A stretch of 35,757 bases of DNA from Parafrankia sp. EUN1f (GCF_000177675.1 NZ_ADGX01000087.1:1-35757); one strand, 5' to 3'; shown: positions 17,103 to 25,646, counted from the first letter of the stretch. Notes: generated from the sequence alone by a model not told the origin. Program-made: numbers and translations.

Positions 17103-17469
17103 CCGCCCCAAGTTTGCGGCTGCGTCAGGGCGATAGTCAGACTAGCCAGCGCGTCTTGGTCGCCGCACTTTGGGCATACCTTTATGCACGATGCGCTACC
17201 AATATGCGTGGCGCAGCGCCGCCCCGGTGCGTGGTCGACTCCGGGTTGAGTGAACGCGTCGGTCGTGGTCACGGCCCATGGTGCGCTCGGAATGCGGTGG
17301 TTGCCGGGCCGGCGGGGCGGTTGTCCCGAGCGGGCGGGGGCCCTGCGGCGGAGGTGACCGAGCGATGACTGTCGGGCTGCGGACAGTGCGAGATCCTCCT
17401 GGTGCTGATGATCCGATGGTGCCGGTCGCCGGGTGTGCGCCAGCCCTCGGTCCGGCACCGGCACGCCCT
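17103..17469. other. Divergent intergenic region, DUF6542 / ychF
   Basis: Holds both promoters. A lower-G+C patch at 17160-17215 (with GCAT-ACCTTT-ATGC) has no gene I can support. A minus-strand frame here includes a CPKCGDQDA stretch but has no start or ribosome site consistent with a real gene. Confidence 0.4.
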
Positions 17470-17487
17470 GGGGAGCCCGGGCTCCCC
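17470..17487. promoter_or_regulatory. Perfect 18-bp palindrome at the ychF -35 position
   Basis: GGGGAGCCCGGGCTCCCC reads the same on both strands. It covers the region where the -35 box should lie relative to the -10 at 17497-17502. Candidate operator; it could also be a chance G+C palindrome. Confidence 0.45.
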
Positions 17488-17496
17488 GATCACCCG

Positions 17497-17502
17497 TAGA
17501 CT
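17497..17502 (+). promoter_or_regulatory. -10 box (TAGACT) of ychF, leaderless layout
   Basis: TAGACT with 8 nt to the ATG: same hexamer and same distance as at ispH. No ribosome site. Confidence 0.5.
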
Positions 17503-17510
17503 CCTTGCCC

Positions 17511-18587
17511 ATGGGTCTGTCGATCGGCATCGTCGGGCTGCCCAACGTGGGCAAGTCCACGCTGTTCAACGCCCTGACCCGTAACGAGGTCCTGGCGGCC
17601 AACTACCCGTTCGCGACGATCGAGCCCAACGTGGGTGTTGTCGGCGTCCCGGACCCGCGGCTCGCGAAGCTGGGCGAGATGTTCTCCAGCGCACGGGTCG
17701 TCCCCGCCACGGTGAGCTTCGTCGACATCGCCGGTCTGGTCAGGGGCGCGTCGGAGGGGCAGGGGCTCGGGAACCGCTTTCTGGCCAACATCCGCGAGTC
17801 GGATGCGGTCTGCCAGGTCGTCCGGGTCTTCTCGGATCCCGATGTGGTCCATGTCGAGGGGAACGTCGACCCGGCGTCCGACATCGAGACGATCAACACC
17901 GAGCTGGTGCTGGCCGACCTGCAGACGATCGGCGCCCGGCTGCCGAAGCTGGAGAAGGAAGTCCGCCTGGATCGCTCGAAGCAGCCCCTGCTGGCGGCGA
18001 TGAAGGCGGCCCAGGAGGTCCTCGACGCGGGCCGCCCGCTTTCGAGCGAGCCGTCGATCGACCGGGCCGAGCTGCGCGAGCTGTTCCTGCTGACCGCGAA
18101 GCCGTTCCTCTACGCCTTCAACGTCGACGAGGACGTCCTGGCCGACTCGGGCCGGCACAAGGAGCTCGCCGAGCTGGTGGCCCCGGCCGACGCGGTGATC
18201 CTCTGCGCGAAGGTCGAGGCAGAGCTGATCGAGCTGCCCGAGGAGGACGCCACCGAGCTGCTGGCGTCGCTCGGGCAGGAGGAGAGCGGGCTGGCGCAGC
18301 TCGCCCGGATCGGCTTCCACACCCTCGGGCTGCAGACCTTCCTCACGGCCGGGCCGAAGGAGTCACGGGCCTGGACCATCAAGGCCGGTGACACGGCTCC
18401 GGAGGCCGCCGGCGCGATTCACAGCGACTTCCAGCGCGGTTTCATTAAGGCCGAGATCGTGTCCTATGGCGACCTCATGTCCGCCGGCTCCATGGCCGCG
18501 GCCCGCGCCGCCGGCCGGGTCCGCATGGAGGGCAAGGACTACGTGATGGCCGACGGCGACATCGTCGACTTCCGATTCAACGTCTGA
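17511..18587 (+). CDS. ychF: Ribosome-associated redox-regulated ATPase YchF (Obg/OLA1 family)
   Basis: A translation-associated P-loop protein that prefers ATP to GTP and acts in stress responses. Its 358 residues hold the G domain with P-loop GLPNVGKST (residues 9-17), switch region YPFATIEPNVG, G3 DIAGLVRGASEGQGLGN, and NVDED near residue 203 in place of the GTPase NKxD, which is what makes YchF ATP-preferring. An alpha-helical A-domain is inserted, and the C-terminal TGS domain (RAWTIKAGDTAPEAAGAIHSDFQRGFIKAEIV) ends at DGDIVDFRFNV. ATG at 17511 starts with the family sequence MGLSIGIVGLPNVGKST and has a -10 8 nt upstream. A 15-bp tandem duplication spans the stop codon. Confidence 0.95.
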   Translation: MGLSIGIVGLPNVGKSTLFNALTRNEVLAANYPFATIEPNVGVVGVPDPRLAKLGEMFSSARVVPATVSFVDIAGLVRGASEGQGLGNRFLANIRESDAVCQVVRVFSDPDVVHVEGNVDPASDIETINTELVLADLQTIGARLPKLEKEVRLDRSKQPLLAAMKAAQEVLDAGRPLSSEPSIDRAELRELFLLTAKPFLYAFNVDEDVLADSGRHKELAELVAPADAVILCAKVEAELIELPEEDATELLASLGQEESGLAQLARIGFHTLGLQTFLTAGPKESRAWTIKAGDTAPEAAGAIHSDFQRGFIKAEIVSYGDLMSAGSMAAARAAGRVRMEGKDYVMADGDIVDFRFNV

Positions 18588-18610
18588 CCGGTTCACGTCT
18601 GACCGGTTCA
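18581..18610. repeat. 15-bp tandem duplication across the ychF stop codon
   Basis: CGTCTGACCGGTTCA occurs twice in direct tandem (18581-18595 and 18596-18610), followed by a partial ACGTC. The first copy contains the ychF stop TGA. Confidence 0.85.
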
Positions 18611-18613
18611 ACG

Positions 18614-18645
18614 TCAACCCCGGCCTCACCCGGCACCTGGGTTGA
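18614..18645 (+). terminator. Weak hairpin after ychF
   Basis: TCAACCC (18614-18620) and GGGTTGA (18639-18645) form a 7-bp stem with an 18-nt loop, 27 bp past the ychF stop. A modest terminator candidate. Confidence 0.4.
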
Positions 18646-18678
18646 TCTTGGCCTGAACGGGCTACGGTGCTGCCGCTG

Positions 18679-18733
18679 CTGCTGAGCAGGACTTGAGGAT
18701 TCTGGTCGTTCCAGCGCAGGTGGCAGAATCCTG
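18679..18733 (+). repeat. Intergenic palindromic element, copy D
   Basis: After the flank GCTGAGCAGGACTT, AGGATTCTG (18696-18704) pairs perfectly with CAGAATCCT (18724-18732). Same core as the copies at 8.2-8.4, 18.9 and 25.7 kb. Confidence 0.7.
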
Positions 18734-18886
18734 GACGCGGCGGATCCGGGCCACCAGCATGGGCCTGGCGGAAGCGTGCTGACGGAATGCGAACCCCACC
18801 CGCACGGCCACCCATCGAGGATCCCGCACCGCCGCGCAGCACCGGTAATTAACCTCAAGAGGGGTAAAAGGGGCGCGGAGTCGCCT

Positions 18887-18954
18887 GGCGACCCGCAAGA
18901 AAGAGGGATTTTGGTCGTCGGAACGACCAAAATCGTTCACTCTTGCGACTCGCC
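18887..18954 (+). repeat. Intergenic palindromic element, copy E (best preserved)
   Basis: The inner stem GATTTTGGTCGT (18907-18918) and ACGACCAAAATC (18923-18934) is perfect over 12 bp around a CGGA tetraloop. The outer arms GGCGACCCGCAAGA (18887-18900) and TCTTGCGACTCGCC (18941-18954) match at 12 of 14 positions. Together they form a 68-bp near-palindrome in the gap after ychF. Apart from copies D and E, the 18646-19071 gap shows no gene. Confidence 0.75.
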
Positions 18955-19071
18955 AACCCGGGCTACCGGGCTACCGGGCTACCGGGCGCTTGGAGGTCCG
19001 GCCGCGTTCGTGGAGTGCGAACCTCCCTGCCCCACCGACCAGCGATCTTGATCGGCGCCAATCCGCGGCCG

Positions 19072-19407
19072 TTATTCCGCGGATGCCCGGTGTCGCCAGT
19101 GCCCGGAGACATGCCGGGTGGTCCGGGTGGTAGGGCCTTCCCGCCCGCCCTGCCACACCCACACCACGACCGCCGTCACGAGGCAGGCGAGGCCCAGCAG
19201 GGTCAGCGCCACTCCCGCGGCGCCGTGCTTTTCCTCCAGGGCCCCGACGAGAGCATTGAGGGTCACGCCGGTGAACACGAGCGCGAGGGCACCGGAGGAG
19301 ATCTTCCCGTGCTTGCCGTGCACAGGCCGGTCGCCGACGGTGCGCCAGAGGAAGATCAGTGTGACGATTCCGAACGGTACGGCCGATACCCATCCATAGG
19401 ACTCCAC
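19072..19407 (-). CDS. Small three-helix membrane protein, unknown function
   Basis: About 111 residues with three hydrophobic segments (near WVSAVPFGIVTLIFLW, GALALVFTGVTLNALVGAL and GVALTLLGLACLVTAVVVWVW) and a short polar tail. I do not recognise a family. GTG at 19407 (VESYGWVSAVPFG) is chosen because CATACT lies 6 nt upstream, close to the leaderless pattern elsewhere; the frame is also open from 19437. It is transcribed in the same direction as the acyltransferase-like gene 184 bp upstream. The hydrophobic pattern makes it credible as a real gene. Confidence 0.55.
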   Translation of the reverse strand: MESYGWVSAVPFGIVTLIFLWRTVGDRPVHGKHGKISSGALALVFTGVTLNALVGALEEKHGAAGVALTLLGLACLVTAVVVWVWQGGREGPTTRTTRHVSGHWRHRASAE

Positions 19408-19591
19408 TCGGTCAGTATGGGGCTCGGCCTTCCCCACAGCCGCTCGGTCAGACCAGTTTTCACGCTGGCCGGGGCGCCGAATTCGCCCGGCCGCGGCATT
19501 CGCCAGAGGTCGGAGACATCTGGCGGTCCATGGCGGTCGTATTCACGCAGCCGCGCGCGTTTCGTCCGGCGTTGTGGCGGGTGGGCCGTTC

Positions 19592-20773
19592 TCAGGTTCG
19601 CTGGCCCAGGCTGACACTGGCACCTCGTGGGCTCCGCAGCAGGCGGGCGGCCCGAGGCAGTACCGAGACGGCGGCTTCGGCCGGCCCGCGTCGCCCGGTC
19701 AGCTGCCAGGCGGTGGCGGCGGCGAGCGCGACCAGGATCTGGAGCACGTACGACCAGGTCGGGTCCGTGGGCAGGGCGTGCGTGGACATCACGACGACGT
19801 GCAACGTGTAGAAGGTGAGCGTCATCGCGCCGACGGCCGTGATCGGGCGGGTCAGCGGGATGCGCGCGACCAGCAGGGCCAGCCCGAGCAGCGCCAGCGC
19901 CGTTCCGGTGGTGTGGGCCAGGTCCAGCGGCGTCGTCGAGTGGGGGGTGTCGACGGCCAGCCACCAGGCGGAGTCGGTCGGCGTGGTGCCGTACAGGCCG
20001 GAGTCGATGAACCAGCCCTGGGGCAGGTTGCCCACACCGGGGACGGTCGCCGGGTCCGCCAGGTGGTCGCCGCCGCCGAGCGGCCCCAGCAGCAGCCAGG
20101 ACGTCCCGCTCGCCACGACGGCGAGCAGGAGGCCGCCGGCGAACAGGCGCACGGCGACCACGCGGGATCGCAGATCGGCGTGGGCCACCGCCATCCCCGC
20201 GCACAGGTAGCCCAACCAGGCCAGCGCCGGGTAGACCCCGGTGAGCGTCAGCTTCGCCAGCAGTGGGCCGGGCTGGCTCAGATCGGCGAACGTCGGCGAG
20301 GACAGATCGGACACCGGCAGGTCGTCCCGCACGGTGTGGCTGATCACCGGTACCGCGACCATCGCCAGCACGGCCACCGTCACCAGCACCGGGACGTCCG
20401 CGCGCAGCAGTGGCAGGACCAGGACGAACAGCAGCGCGTAGTAGACCAGGATGACCGCGATGCCCGAGTCCGCGTAGGCGAGGGCCAGGCCGATGACGCC
20501 GATGCCCAGCGCGCGGAGGAACACCGAGAGCTGGGCCTGCGCGGCGCTGCGCCGACGGGTGGACAGGACCAGCGCCACCCCGGCGAGCACCGCGAACGCC
20601 GCGGCGGCCCGCCCCGCCGCGATGGTGAACGCGGGTGAGATCGCCGGATGGTCCGTGGCGGTGTCGGTGAACGCGGGGTACACATGGGTTGCCACCATGC
20701 CGATCAGCGCCACGCCGCGGGCCAGGTCCACCCCGATGATGCGACTGGACGCGGGAGGTCTCGGTTCGTCCAT
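19592..20773 (-). CDS. Polytopic membrane protein, DUF1624/HGSNAT-like with DUF418-like C-terminus
   Basis: A 393-residue integral membrane protein with about ten helices. The N-terminal RIIGVDLARGVALIGMVATHVYP is the hallmark of the family containing heparan-alpha-glucosaminide N-acetyltransferase and DUF1624/DUF418 proteins ('R...lDxLRGlAilgMv..H'). The C-terminal segment around PLTRPITAVGAMTLTFYTLHVVVM resembles the DUF418 end. Such proteins are proposed to transfer acyl groups across the membrane to glycans; the substrate is unknown. ATG at 20773 begins MDEPRPPASSRIIGVD. No strong ribosome site is visible. Divergent from the DUF952 gene. Confidence 0.75.
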   Translation of the reverse strand: MDEPRPPASSRIIGVDLARGVALIGMVATHVYPAFTDTATDHPAISPAFTIAAGRAAAAFAVLAGVALVLSTRRRSAAQAQLSVFLRALGIGVIGLALAYADSGIAVILVYYALLFVLVLPLLRADVPVLVTVAVLAMVAVPVISHTVRDDLPVSDLSSPTFADLSQPGPLLAKLTLTGVYPALAWLGYLCAGMAVAHADLRSRVVAVRLFAGGLLLAVVASGTSWLLLGPLGGGDHLADPATVPGVGNLPQGWFIDSGLYGTTPTDSAWWLAVDTPHSTTPLDLAHTTGTALALLGLALLVARIPLTRPITAVGAMTLTFYTLHVVVMSTHALPTDPTWSYVLQILVALAAATAWQLTGRRGPAEAAVSVLPRAARLLRSPRGASVSLGQRT

Positions 20774-20882
20774 ACCGTCCAGGGTCGCAGGCTCCGGAGT
20801 TCGTGCACCGGATCGCCGGACTTCGGTGTGGCGGTGGGCAGCAAAGCAGCGGTCAGGACCGGACGGGACGGAGTTCGTGCGG

Positions 20883-21224
20883 ATGATCTGCCATTTGGTG
20901 AGCCGGTCCGACTGGGCGGCTGGAGCGGACGGCTACCGGCCGGCGAGCCTGCGGGACGAGGGCTTCATCCACTTTTCCGCGCCGGAGCTGGTGCTGGAGA
21001 CGGCGAACCTCTACTACCGGGGTCGCGCCGACCTGCTGCTCGTCGTCGTGGACCCGCAGAGCCTGACCGCCCCGCTGCGCTGGGAGCCGGCTGCCGGGCC
21101 CGCGGACCGCGGCGGTGCGCTCTTCCCGCATCTGTACGGGCCCATCGACGCGGCGGCGGTCCGGGCCGTCGCCCCGCTCCCGTGCGCGCCGGACGGCTCC
21201 TTCACGGCGATGCCGACCTTCTGA
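20883..21224 (+). CDS. DUF952 family protein
   Basis: A 113-residue cytosolic protein. Key pattern: MICHLVSRSDWAAG..YRPASLRDEGFIHFSAPELVLETAN, RADLLLVVVDPQSLTAPLRWEPA, FPHLYGPIDAAAVRAVAPLP. This is DUF952, a small alpha/beta family with conserved 'EGFIHxS' and 'FPHLYGPI' motifs and no assigned reaction. ATG at 20883 has GGAG 9 nt upstream. The frame is open far upstream, but homology starts at this Met. A 27-bp tandem repeat follows the stop. Converges on the pterin dehydratase gene. Confidence 0.82.
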   Translation: MICHLVSRSDWAAGADGYRPASLRDEGFIHFSAPELVLETANLYYRGRADLLLVVVDPQSLTAPLRWEPAAGPADRGGALFPHLYGPIDAAAVRAVAPLPCAPDGSFTAMPTF

Positions 21225-21292
21225 CGCGCGAGTCCTCAGGCGCGGATCTCCTGACGCCGGCCGGAGGCGCGGATCTTCTGACGCCGGCCGGA
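21219..21292. repeat. 27-bp tandem repeat beginning at the DUF952 stop codon
   Basis: GGCGCGGATCTCCTGACGCC... occupies 21239-21265, and a copy with a single change occupies 21266-21292. A diverged first unit starts at the gene end (TTCTGACGC with the stop TGA at 21222-21224). Each unit contains CTCC...GGAG-type self-complementarity, so it may double as a terminator. Confidence 0.75.
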
Positions 21293-21321
21293 CGGCGCCT
21301 GTCGCCTGGTGGTGCGTGTGG

Positions 21322-21621
21322 TCAGAAGGAGACGCCGGCGGAACGCAGGATCGACGAGATCCGCCGGGCCAGCTCCACATCCAGCTCGGTCACGCCGCCG
21401 GCCGAGTGGGTCCAGACGGTGAAGATGGTGCTTCCGGGGCCGTGCTCCACGACGGGGTGATGGTCCATCGCGTCCGCCTCGCGCATCACCTCGTCGACGA
21501 GGGCGGTCGCCTCGTCGCCGTCGACGAGGATCTCCAGCCGGATCCGGTCGGCGTCGCCGATCCAGCCGGGCAGGGCTTCCAGGGACGTGGTGACAGCGCT
21601 GTTGTCCAGCCGGACGGGCAT
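21322..21621 (-). CDS. 4a-hydroxytetrahydrobiopterin dehydratase (pterin-4a-carbinolamine dehydratase)
   Basis: Dehydrates 4a-carbinolamine pterins formed by aromatic amino acid hydroxylases; in bacteria lacking such hydroxylases the family may act on other pterins. 99 residues, the normal length. The family motif is MDHHPVVEHGPGSTIFTVWTHSAGGVTELD: the HH pair, then WTH with a downstream G-V/L-T-xxD. ATG at 21621 has AGGAG about 6 nt upstream; the frame extends further upstream without support. Divergent from mutT across a G-rich repetitive gap, and convergent with DUF952. Confidence 0.88.
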   Translation of the reverse strand: MPVRLDNSAVTTSLEALPGWIGDADRIRLEILVDGDEATALVDEVMREADAMDHHPVVEHGPGSTIFTVWTHSAGGVTELDVELARRISSILRSAGVSF

Positions 21622-21648
21622 CCGTGACTCCTCGGCGATCCGTGGCGC

Positions 21649-21800
21649 GGTGGTGTCGGTGGTTGGCGGTGGTGTCGGTGGTTGATGGATGGAGCGGGCG
21701 GGATGGGTTGATGGACGGTGCGGGCGGTTGGTGGCCTTCGCGGTGGTCTTCGGTGGTGATCTTCGACGGTGATCTTCGGCGGTGGTTCCGCTCGTGCTCG
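21649..21800. repeat. G-rich tandem repeats between pterin dehydratase and mutT
   Basis: GGTGGTGTCGGTGGTTG occurs at 21649-21665 and 21668-21684 (19-bp period). Degenerate copies of GGTGATCTTCGRC and GGTGGTCTTCGG follow through about 21790. Many GG pairs on the plus strand would permit two-layer G-quadruplexes. It occupies most of the divergent promoter region. Confidence 0.65.
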
Positions 21801-21955
21801 CCGGAGGGCCCCCGGGCGGCGGGAACACCGGGAACACCGAGTGCGACGCTCCTCGCGCGGATGGTGTCATCCGCGGCCCGGTACCGCCACCTCCTGGAGC
21901 GCGGGGCGCGGGCCGCGTGGGTTGGACGCCGTGCATCGATGGAGGGAGTTCGGCC

Positions 21956-22396
21956 GTGGGACAGGATCTGAAGGGGCTGGTCGTCGCCGTCGCGCTGGTC
22001 GACGAGGCCGGCCGGGTCCTCGCCGCGCGCAGGGTGTCGCCGCCGGCGCTCGCGGGCCTGTGGGAGTTCCCGGGCGGCAAGGTCGAGCCGGGGGAGGACG
22101 AGCTCACCGCGCTGCGCCGCGAATGCCGCGAGGAGCTCGCGGTGGAGATCGAGGTCGGCCGCCTGTTCGGGGAGATCGCGCTGCCTACTCCCGGCTGGCG
22201 GATGCGGCTGTGGCTGGGCCGGGTGCTTCAGGGCACACCGGTCGCCACCGCGCACGACGCCCTGCGGTGGCTGGGCGCGCAGGAGCTCGACGCTGTCCCC
22301 TGGCTGCCCGCGGACGGTCCGCTCGTTGACGCGCTGCGCGGAGAACTCGCCGGCGCCTCGGCGCAGGCCGTCGGGAAACAGGCCGGTCCGGTGTGA
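21956..22396 (+). CDS. mutT: NUDIX hydrolase, MutT-like (8-oxo-dGTP diphosphatase candidate)
   Basis: Sanitises the nucleotide pool by hydrolysing oxidised (d)NTPs, if it follows the MutT family. 146 residues. The N-terminal strand KGLVVAVALVDEAGRVLAARR and the GLWEFPGGKVEPGE entry are MutT-like. The NUDIX box GGKVEPGEDELTALRRECREEL is complete for the catalytic Glu residues (REcrEE), although the final conserved Gly is Ala. WLGAQELDAVPWLPADGPLVD is the usual MutT end. GTG at 21956 has GGAGGGAG 7 nt upstream. Tandem copies of the 3' end span the stop. Confidence 0.85.
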   Translation: MGQDLKGLVVAVALVDEAGRVLAARRVSPPALAGLWEFPGGKVEPGEDELTALRRECREELAVEIEVGRLFGEIALPTPGWRMRLWLGRVLQGTPVATAHDALRWLGAQELDAVPWLPADGPLVDALRGELAGASAQAVGKQAGPV

Positions 22397-22428
22397 GGTT
22401 CGGGCTGGTTCGGTGTGAGGTTTCGGGC
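22385..22428. repeat. 22-bp tandem duplication across the mutT stop codon
   Basis: GGTCCGGTGTGAGGTTCGGG (22385 onward) is repeated from 22407 with few changes (GGTTCGGTGTGAGGTTTCGG). Both copies contain GTGTGA, so the stop codon itself is duplicated. Degenerate GGCGGCCGGAGCGGGTT words continue to about 22510; the rest of the gap up to typA shows nothing else. Confidence 0.8.
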
Positions 22429-22692
22429 GGCCGGAGCGGGTTTTATGGGCGGCCGGGGCGGGTTTGCGGGCGGCGAGAGCGGAGTTCGGGCGGCCGGAGC
22501 CGGTCGGCCACGCGCGGCGCGCGAAGGTGAGTCCGTACCATGGAGTCGGGCCGCGGCGGTGCGGACGTCGTTCTCCCGGGCGGGGCCACCCACCGGGGTG
22601 GCGCGCCTGCAGATCGCGGCCTGTCTCAGACGAACCGTTTCGGGGTTACAGGAACGAGCCCTGAAGCCCCACTTTCCCCGGAGCTCATCACC

Positions 22693-24534
22693 GTGTCCGT
22701 ACGCGCCGATCTTCGTAATGTCGCGATCATTGCCCATGTTGACCACGGCAAGACGACCCTTGTGGACGCGATGCTTCGGCAGTCCGGCGCGTTCGGTGAG
22801 CGCGGCGAGGTCACCGACCGGGTCATGGACTCCATGGATCTCGAACGCGAGAAGGGAATCACGATTCTCGCGAAGAACACTGCCGTACGTTTTGGTGACG
22901 TAACCATCAACATCATCGATACTCCCGGCCACGCCGACTTCGGTGGCGAGGTCGAGCGGGGCCTGGCGATGGTCGATGGGGTGGTGCTGCTGGTCGACGC
23001 GAGCGAGGGCCCGCTGCCGCAGACGCGGTTCGTTCTGCGCAAGGCGCTCGCCGCGCGCAAGCCGGTCGTCCTGGTGATCAACAAGGTCGACCGGTCGGAC
23101 GCGCGGATCGGCGAGGTCGTCGACGAGACCTACGAGCTGTTCCTCGATCTCGACGCGGACGAGGACCAGATCGACTTCCCGATCGTCTACTGCAACGCGA
23201 AGGCCGGCCGGGCGTCCACCACCCGTCCGGAGAACGGCCAGAGCCCGGACTCGCCGGACCTCAAGCCGCTGTTCGACCTGCTGCTGGAGACGATGCCGGC
23301 ACCGTCCTTCTCCGAGGACGCACCGCTGCAGGCGCTGGTGACGAACCTCGACGCCTCGCCCTACCTGGGTCGCCTCGCGCTGTGCCGGGTGCACAACGGC
23401 ACGATCACCCGAGGCCAGACCGTCGCGCTGTGCCGCGTGGACGGCACCCAGCAGCGGGTGAAGATCACCGAGATGCTGATGACCGAGGCGCTCGAGCGGG
23501 TCCCGGCGGAGCAGGCCGGCCCCGGCGACATCATCGCCGTCGCCGGCATCCCCGACATCATGATCGGTGAGACGCTGGCCGACGCCGAGGACGCGCGCCC
23601 GCTCCCGGTGATCACTGTGGACGAGCCGTCCATCAGCATGACCATCGGCGTGAACACCTCGCCGCTCGCCGGGAAGTCGGGCAAGAAGCTGACCGCGCGC
23701 CTGCTGAAGAACCGGCTGGACGCCGAGCTCATCGGCAACGTGTCGATCCGGGTGCTGCCGACAGAGCGCCCCGACACCTGGGAGGTCCAGGGTCGTGGCG
23801 AGCTGGCTCTCGCCATCCTCGTCGAACTGATGCGCCGCGAGGAGTTCGAGCTGACGGTCGGCAAGCCGCAGGTCGTGACCAAGGAGATCGACGGGAAGGT
23901 GCACGAGCCCGTCGAGCGGCTGACCATCGACTCCCCGGAGGAGTACCTCGGGGTGCTGACCCAGCTGCTGGCGCTGCGCAAGGGCCGGCTGGAGCAGATG
24001 GTGAACCACGGCACCGGCTGGATCCGGCTGGAGTACCTGGTGCCCGCCCGTGGTCTGATCGGCTTCCGCACCGAGTTCCTCACCGAGACCCGCGGCACCG
24101 GCCTGCTGCACCACGTCTTCGACCGGTACGAGCCGTGGTTCGGCGAGCTGCGGACCCGTCCGACCGGTTCGATGGTGGCCGACCGCTCCGGCGTCGCCAC
24201 CGCGTACGCCCTGTTCAACCTGCAGGATCGCGGGACGATGTTCGTCTCCCCGACGACCGAGGTCTACGAGGGCATGATCGTGGGTGAGAACTCCCGGGCC
24301 GACGACATGGACGTCAACCCGACGAAGGAGAAGAAGCTCACCAACATGCGGTCCTCTACCGGTGACGAGCTGGTGCGGCTCACCCCGCACCGCCAGCTCT
24401 CGCTGGAGCAGGCGCTGGAGTTCTGCCGTGAGGACGAGTGCGTCGAGGTGACGCCGGCGACGGTACGGATGCGCAAGGTGGCGCTGACCGCGTCGGAGCG
24501 TGAGAAGCTGCGCTCCCGCCGCCGCACCGGCTGA
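22693..24534 (+). CDS. typA: Translational GTPase TypA/BipA
   Basis: A ribosome-binding elongation-factor-like GTPase involved in stress adaptation and 50S assembly. 613 residues. G1 is [19 protein letters not shown] (residues ~15-33), switch [16 protein letters not shown]3 [16 protein letters not shown]4 NKVDRSDAR, and G5 [10 protein letters not shown]. Then come domain II ([18 protein letters not shown]), EF-G-like domains III and V ([27 protein letters not shown]), and the TypA C-terminal domain ending [22 protein letters not shown] at 22693 has CGGAG about 9 nt upstream, and homology begins there. An 18-bp repeat covers the stop and a hairpin terminator follows. Confidence 0.95.
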   Translation: MSVRADLRNVAIIAHVDHGKTTLVDAMLRQSGAFGERGEVTDRVMDSMDLEREKGITILAKNTAVRFGDVTINIIDTPGHADFGGEVERGLAMVDGVVLLVDASEGPLPQTRFVLRKALAARKPVVLVINKVDRSDARIGEVVDETYELFLDLDADEDQIDFPIVYCNAKAGRASTTRPENGQSPDSPDLKPLFDLLLETMPAPSFSEDAPLQALVTNLDASPYLGRLALCRVHNGTITRGQTVALCRVDGTQQRVKITEMLMTEALERVPAEQAGPGDIIAVAGIPDIMIGETLADAEDARPLPVITVDEPSISMTIGVNTSPLAGKSGKKLTARLLKNRLDAELIGNVSIRVLPTERPDTWEVQGRGELALAILVELMRREEFELTVGKPQVVTKEIDGKVHEPVERLTIDSPEEYLGVLTQLLALRKGRLEQMVNHGTGWIRLEYLVPARGLIGFRTEFLTETRGTGLLHHVFDRYEPWFGELRTRPTGSMVADRSGVATAYALFNLQDRGTMFVSPTTEVYEGMIVGENSRADDMDVNPTKEKKLTNMRSSTGDELVRLTPHRQLSLEQALEFCREDECVEVTPATVRMRKVALTASEREKLRSRRRTG

Positions 24535-24575
24535 AACGGCTGGGCTGCCTGAAACGGCTGGGCTGCCTGAAACGG
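24531..24575. repeat. 18-bp tandem repeat starting at the typA stop codon
   Basis: CTGAAACGGCTGGGCTGC occurs at 24531-24548 and 24549-24566, with a partial third copy at 24567-24575. The typA TGA (24532-24534) lies in the first unit. The third copy leads into the terminator stem. Confidence 0.85.
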
Positions 24576-24601
24576 TCGCGCGGGCTGGGCCTGCGCGACC
24601 G
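24573..24601 (+). terminator. Terminator hairpin of typA
   Basis: A perfect 9-bp stem, CGGTCGCGC (24573-24581) and GCGCGACCG (24593-24601), with an 11-nt loop, 39 bp past the stop. No U-tract. Confidence 0.65.
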
Positions 24602-24660
24602 CCGTCGTTCCGTGCCGGCTGGGCGGGGCGGTGGCGCCGCCCGGCCGGTGATGGCGCGCG

Positions 24661-24666
24661 TAGGGT
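24661..24666 (+). promoter_or_regulatory. -10 box (TAGGGT) of mshB, leaderless layout
   Basis: TAGGGT then 6 nt then GTG at 24673. The same hexamer precedes dapD and dapE. Confidence 0.5.
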
Positions 24667-24672
24667 CGTGCC

Positions 24673-25590
24673 GTGCCGGAATCCACCGAAACCGTTCCAC
24701 CGCGCCGAGTGCTGTTCGTTCACGCCCACCCGGACGACGAGGTCATCTCGACCGGTGTCACCATCGCCTCGTACGCGGCCCGCGCGGACACCCAGGTGAC
24801 GCTCGTCACGTGCACGCTCGGTGAGGTCGGCGAGGTGCTGGTGCCCGAGTTGGTCAACCTGAGGTCCGACCTCGGTGATCAGCTCGGTGGCTACCGCATC
24901 GGCGAGCTGGAGCGTTCCTGCGCCGAGCTCGGGGTGACCGATCATCGGTTCCTCGGCGGCGCCGGCCGTTGGCGGGACAGCGGGATGATGGGCACCGACG
25001 CCAACAACGACCCGCGGTGCCTGTGGCAGGCGGACCTGGACGAGGCGACCGAGGCACTGGTGCGGATCGTCCGGGACGTCCGGCCGCAGGTTCTCGTCAC
25101 CTATGACGAGAACGGGGCCTACGGGCATCCCGACCACATCCGGGCGCACGACGTGTCCGTCCGGGCCTTCACGGCTGCCGCCGACCCCGCGTTCGCTCCC
25201 GACGCCGGCCCGTCGTGGCAGATCTCCAAGCTCTACGAGACCGCGATGCCGAAGTCCCTCATCCAGGCGGGTATCGACTATTTCCGGGAGACCGCACCCG
25301 AGAACAGCCCGTTCGCCGAGGCTGCCTCCGCGGACGACGTCCCCCTGGCCGTGCCGGACGAGGTGATCACCACCGAGATCGCGGCCGAGGACTTCCTGTC
25401 GGCGAAAATCGCGGCGATGCGCGCGCACCGGACCCAGATGGCCGTCGACGGCTTCTTCTTCGCTCTCGCCGACGGTATCGGCAACCGGACCTGGGCCGTG
25501 GAGCACTTCGTTCTCACCCGCGGCGAGCGGGGCGCGGGTGCCGAGCCCGGCGCCCGCGAGACCGACCTTTTCGCGGGTCTGTCTCTCTGA
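24673..25590 (+). CDS. mshB: N-acetyl-1-D-myo-inositol-2-amino-2-deoxy-alpha-D-glucopyranoside deacetylase (mycothiol biosynthesis)
   Basis: A zinc amidase of the PIG-L/LmbE family that deacetylates GlcNAc-Ins to GlcN-Ins, the second step toward mycothiol. 305 residues. [17 protein letters not shown] (residues ~12-28) supplies the zinc-binding His and Asp and the catalytic Asp. [22 protein letters not shown] near residue 145 carries the third zinc ligand (HPDH). TRLGEVGEV-type loops and [21 protein letters not shown] match MshB rather than generic PIG-L proteins. A paralogue such as mycothiol conjugate amidase cannot be fully excluded. GTG at 24673 is supported by a -10 box 6 nt upstream. Its position downstream of typA matches mycobacteria. 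Confidence 0.88.
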   Translation: MPESTETVPPRRVLFVHAHPDDEVISTGVTIASYAARADTQVTLVTCTLGEVGEVLVPELVNLRSDLGDQLGGYRIGELERSCAELGVTDHRFLGGAGRWRDSGMMGTDANNDPRCLWQADLDEATEALVRIVRDVRPQVLVTYDENGAYGHPDHIRAHDVSVRAFTAAADPAFAPDAGPSWQISKLYETAMPKSLIQAGIDYFRETAPENSPFAEAASADDVPLAVPDEVITTEIAAEDFLSAKIAAMRAHRTQMAVDGFFFALADGIGNRTWAVEHFVLTRGERGAGAEPGARETDLFAGLSL

Positions 25591-25646
25591 GCTCGAGGCA
25601 TGGCGCTTGGCGCCTGGTGCCTGGCGCAGATCGCGTCCGGCGGCCA

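Noticed and set aside
17160-17215. Plus-strand translation ending in TFMHDALPI, reminiscent of the peptide produced by Illumina adapter contamination
   Set aside because: The DNA (CCTTTATGCACGATGCGCTACC) differs from the adapter at several positions and lies within continuous sequence between two divergent genes.
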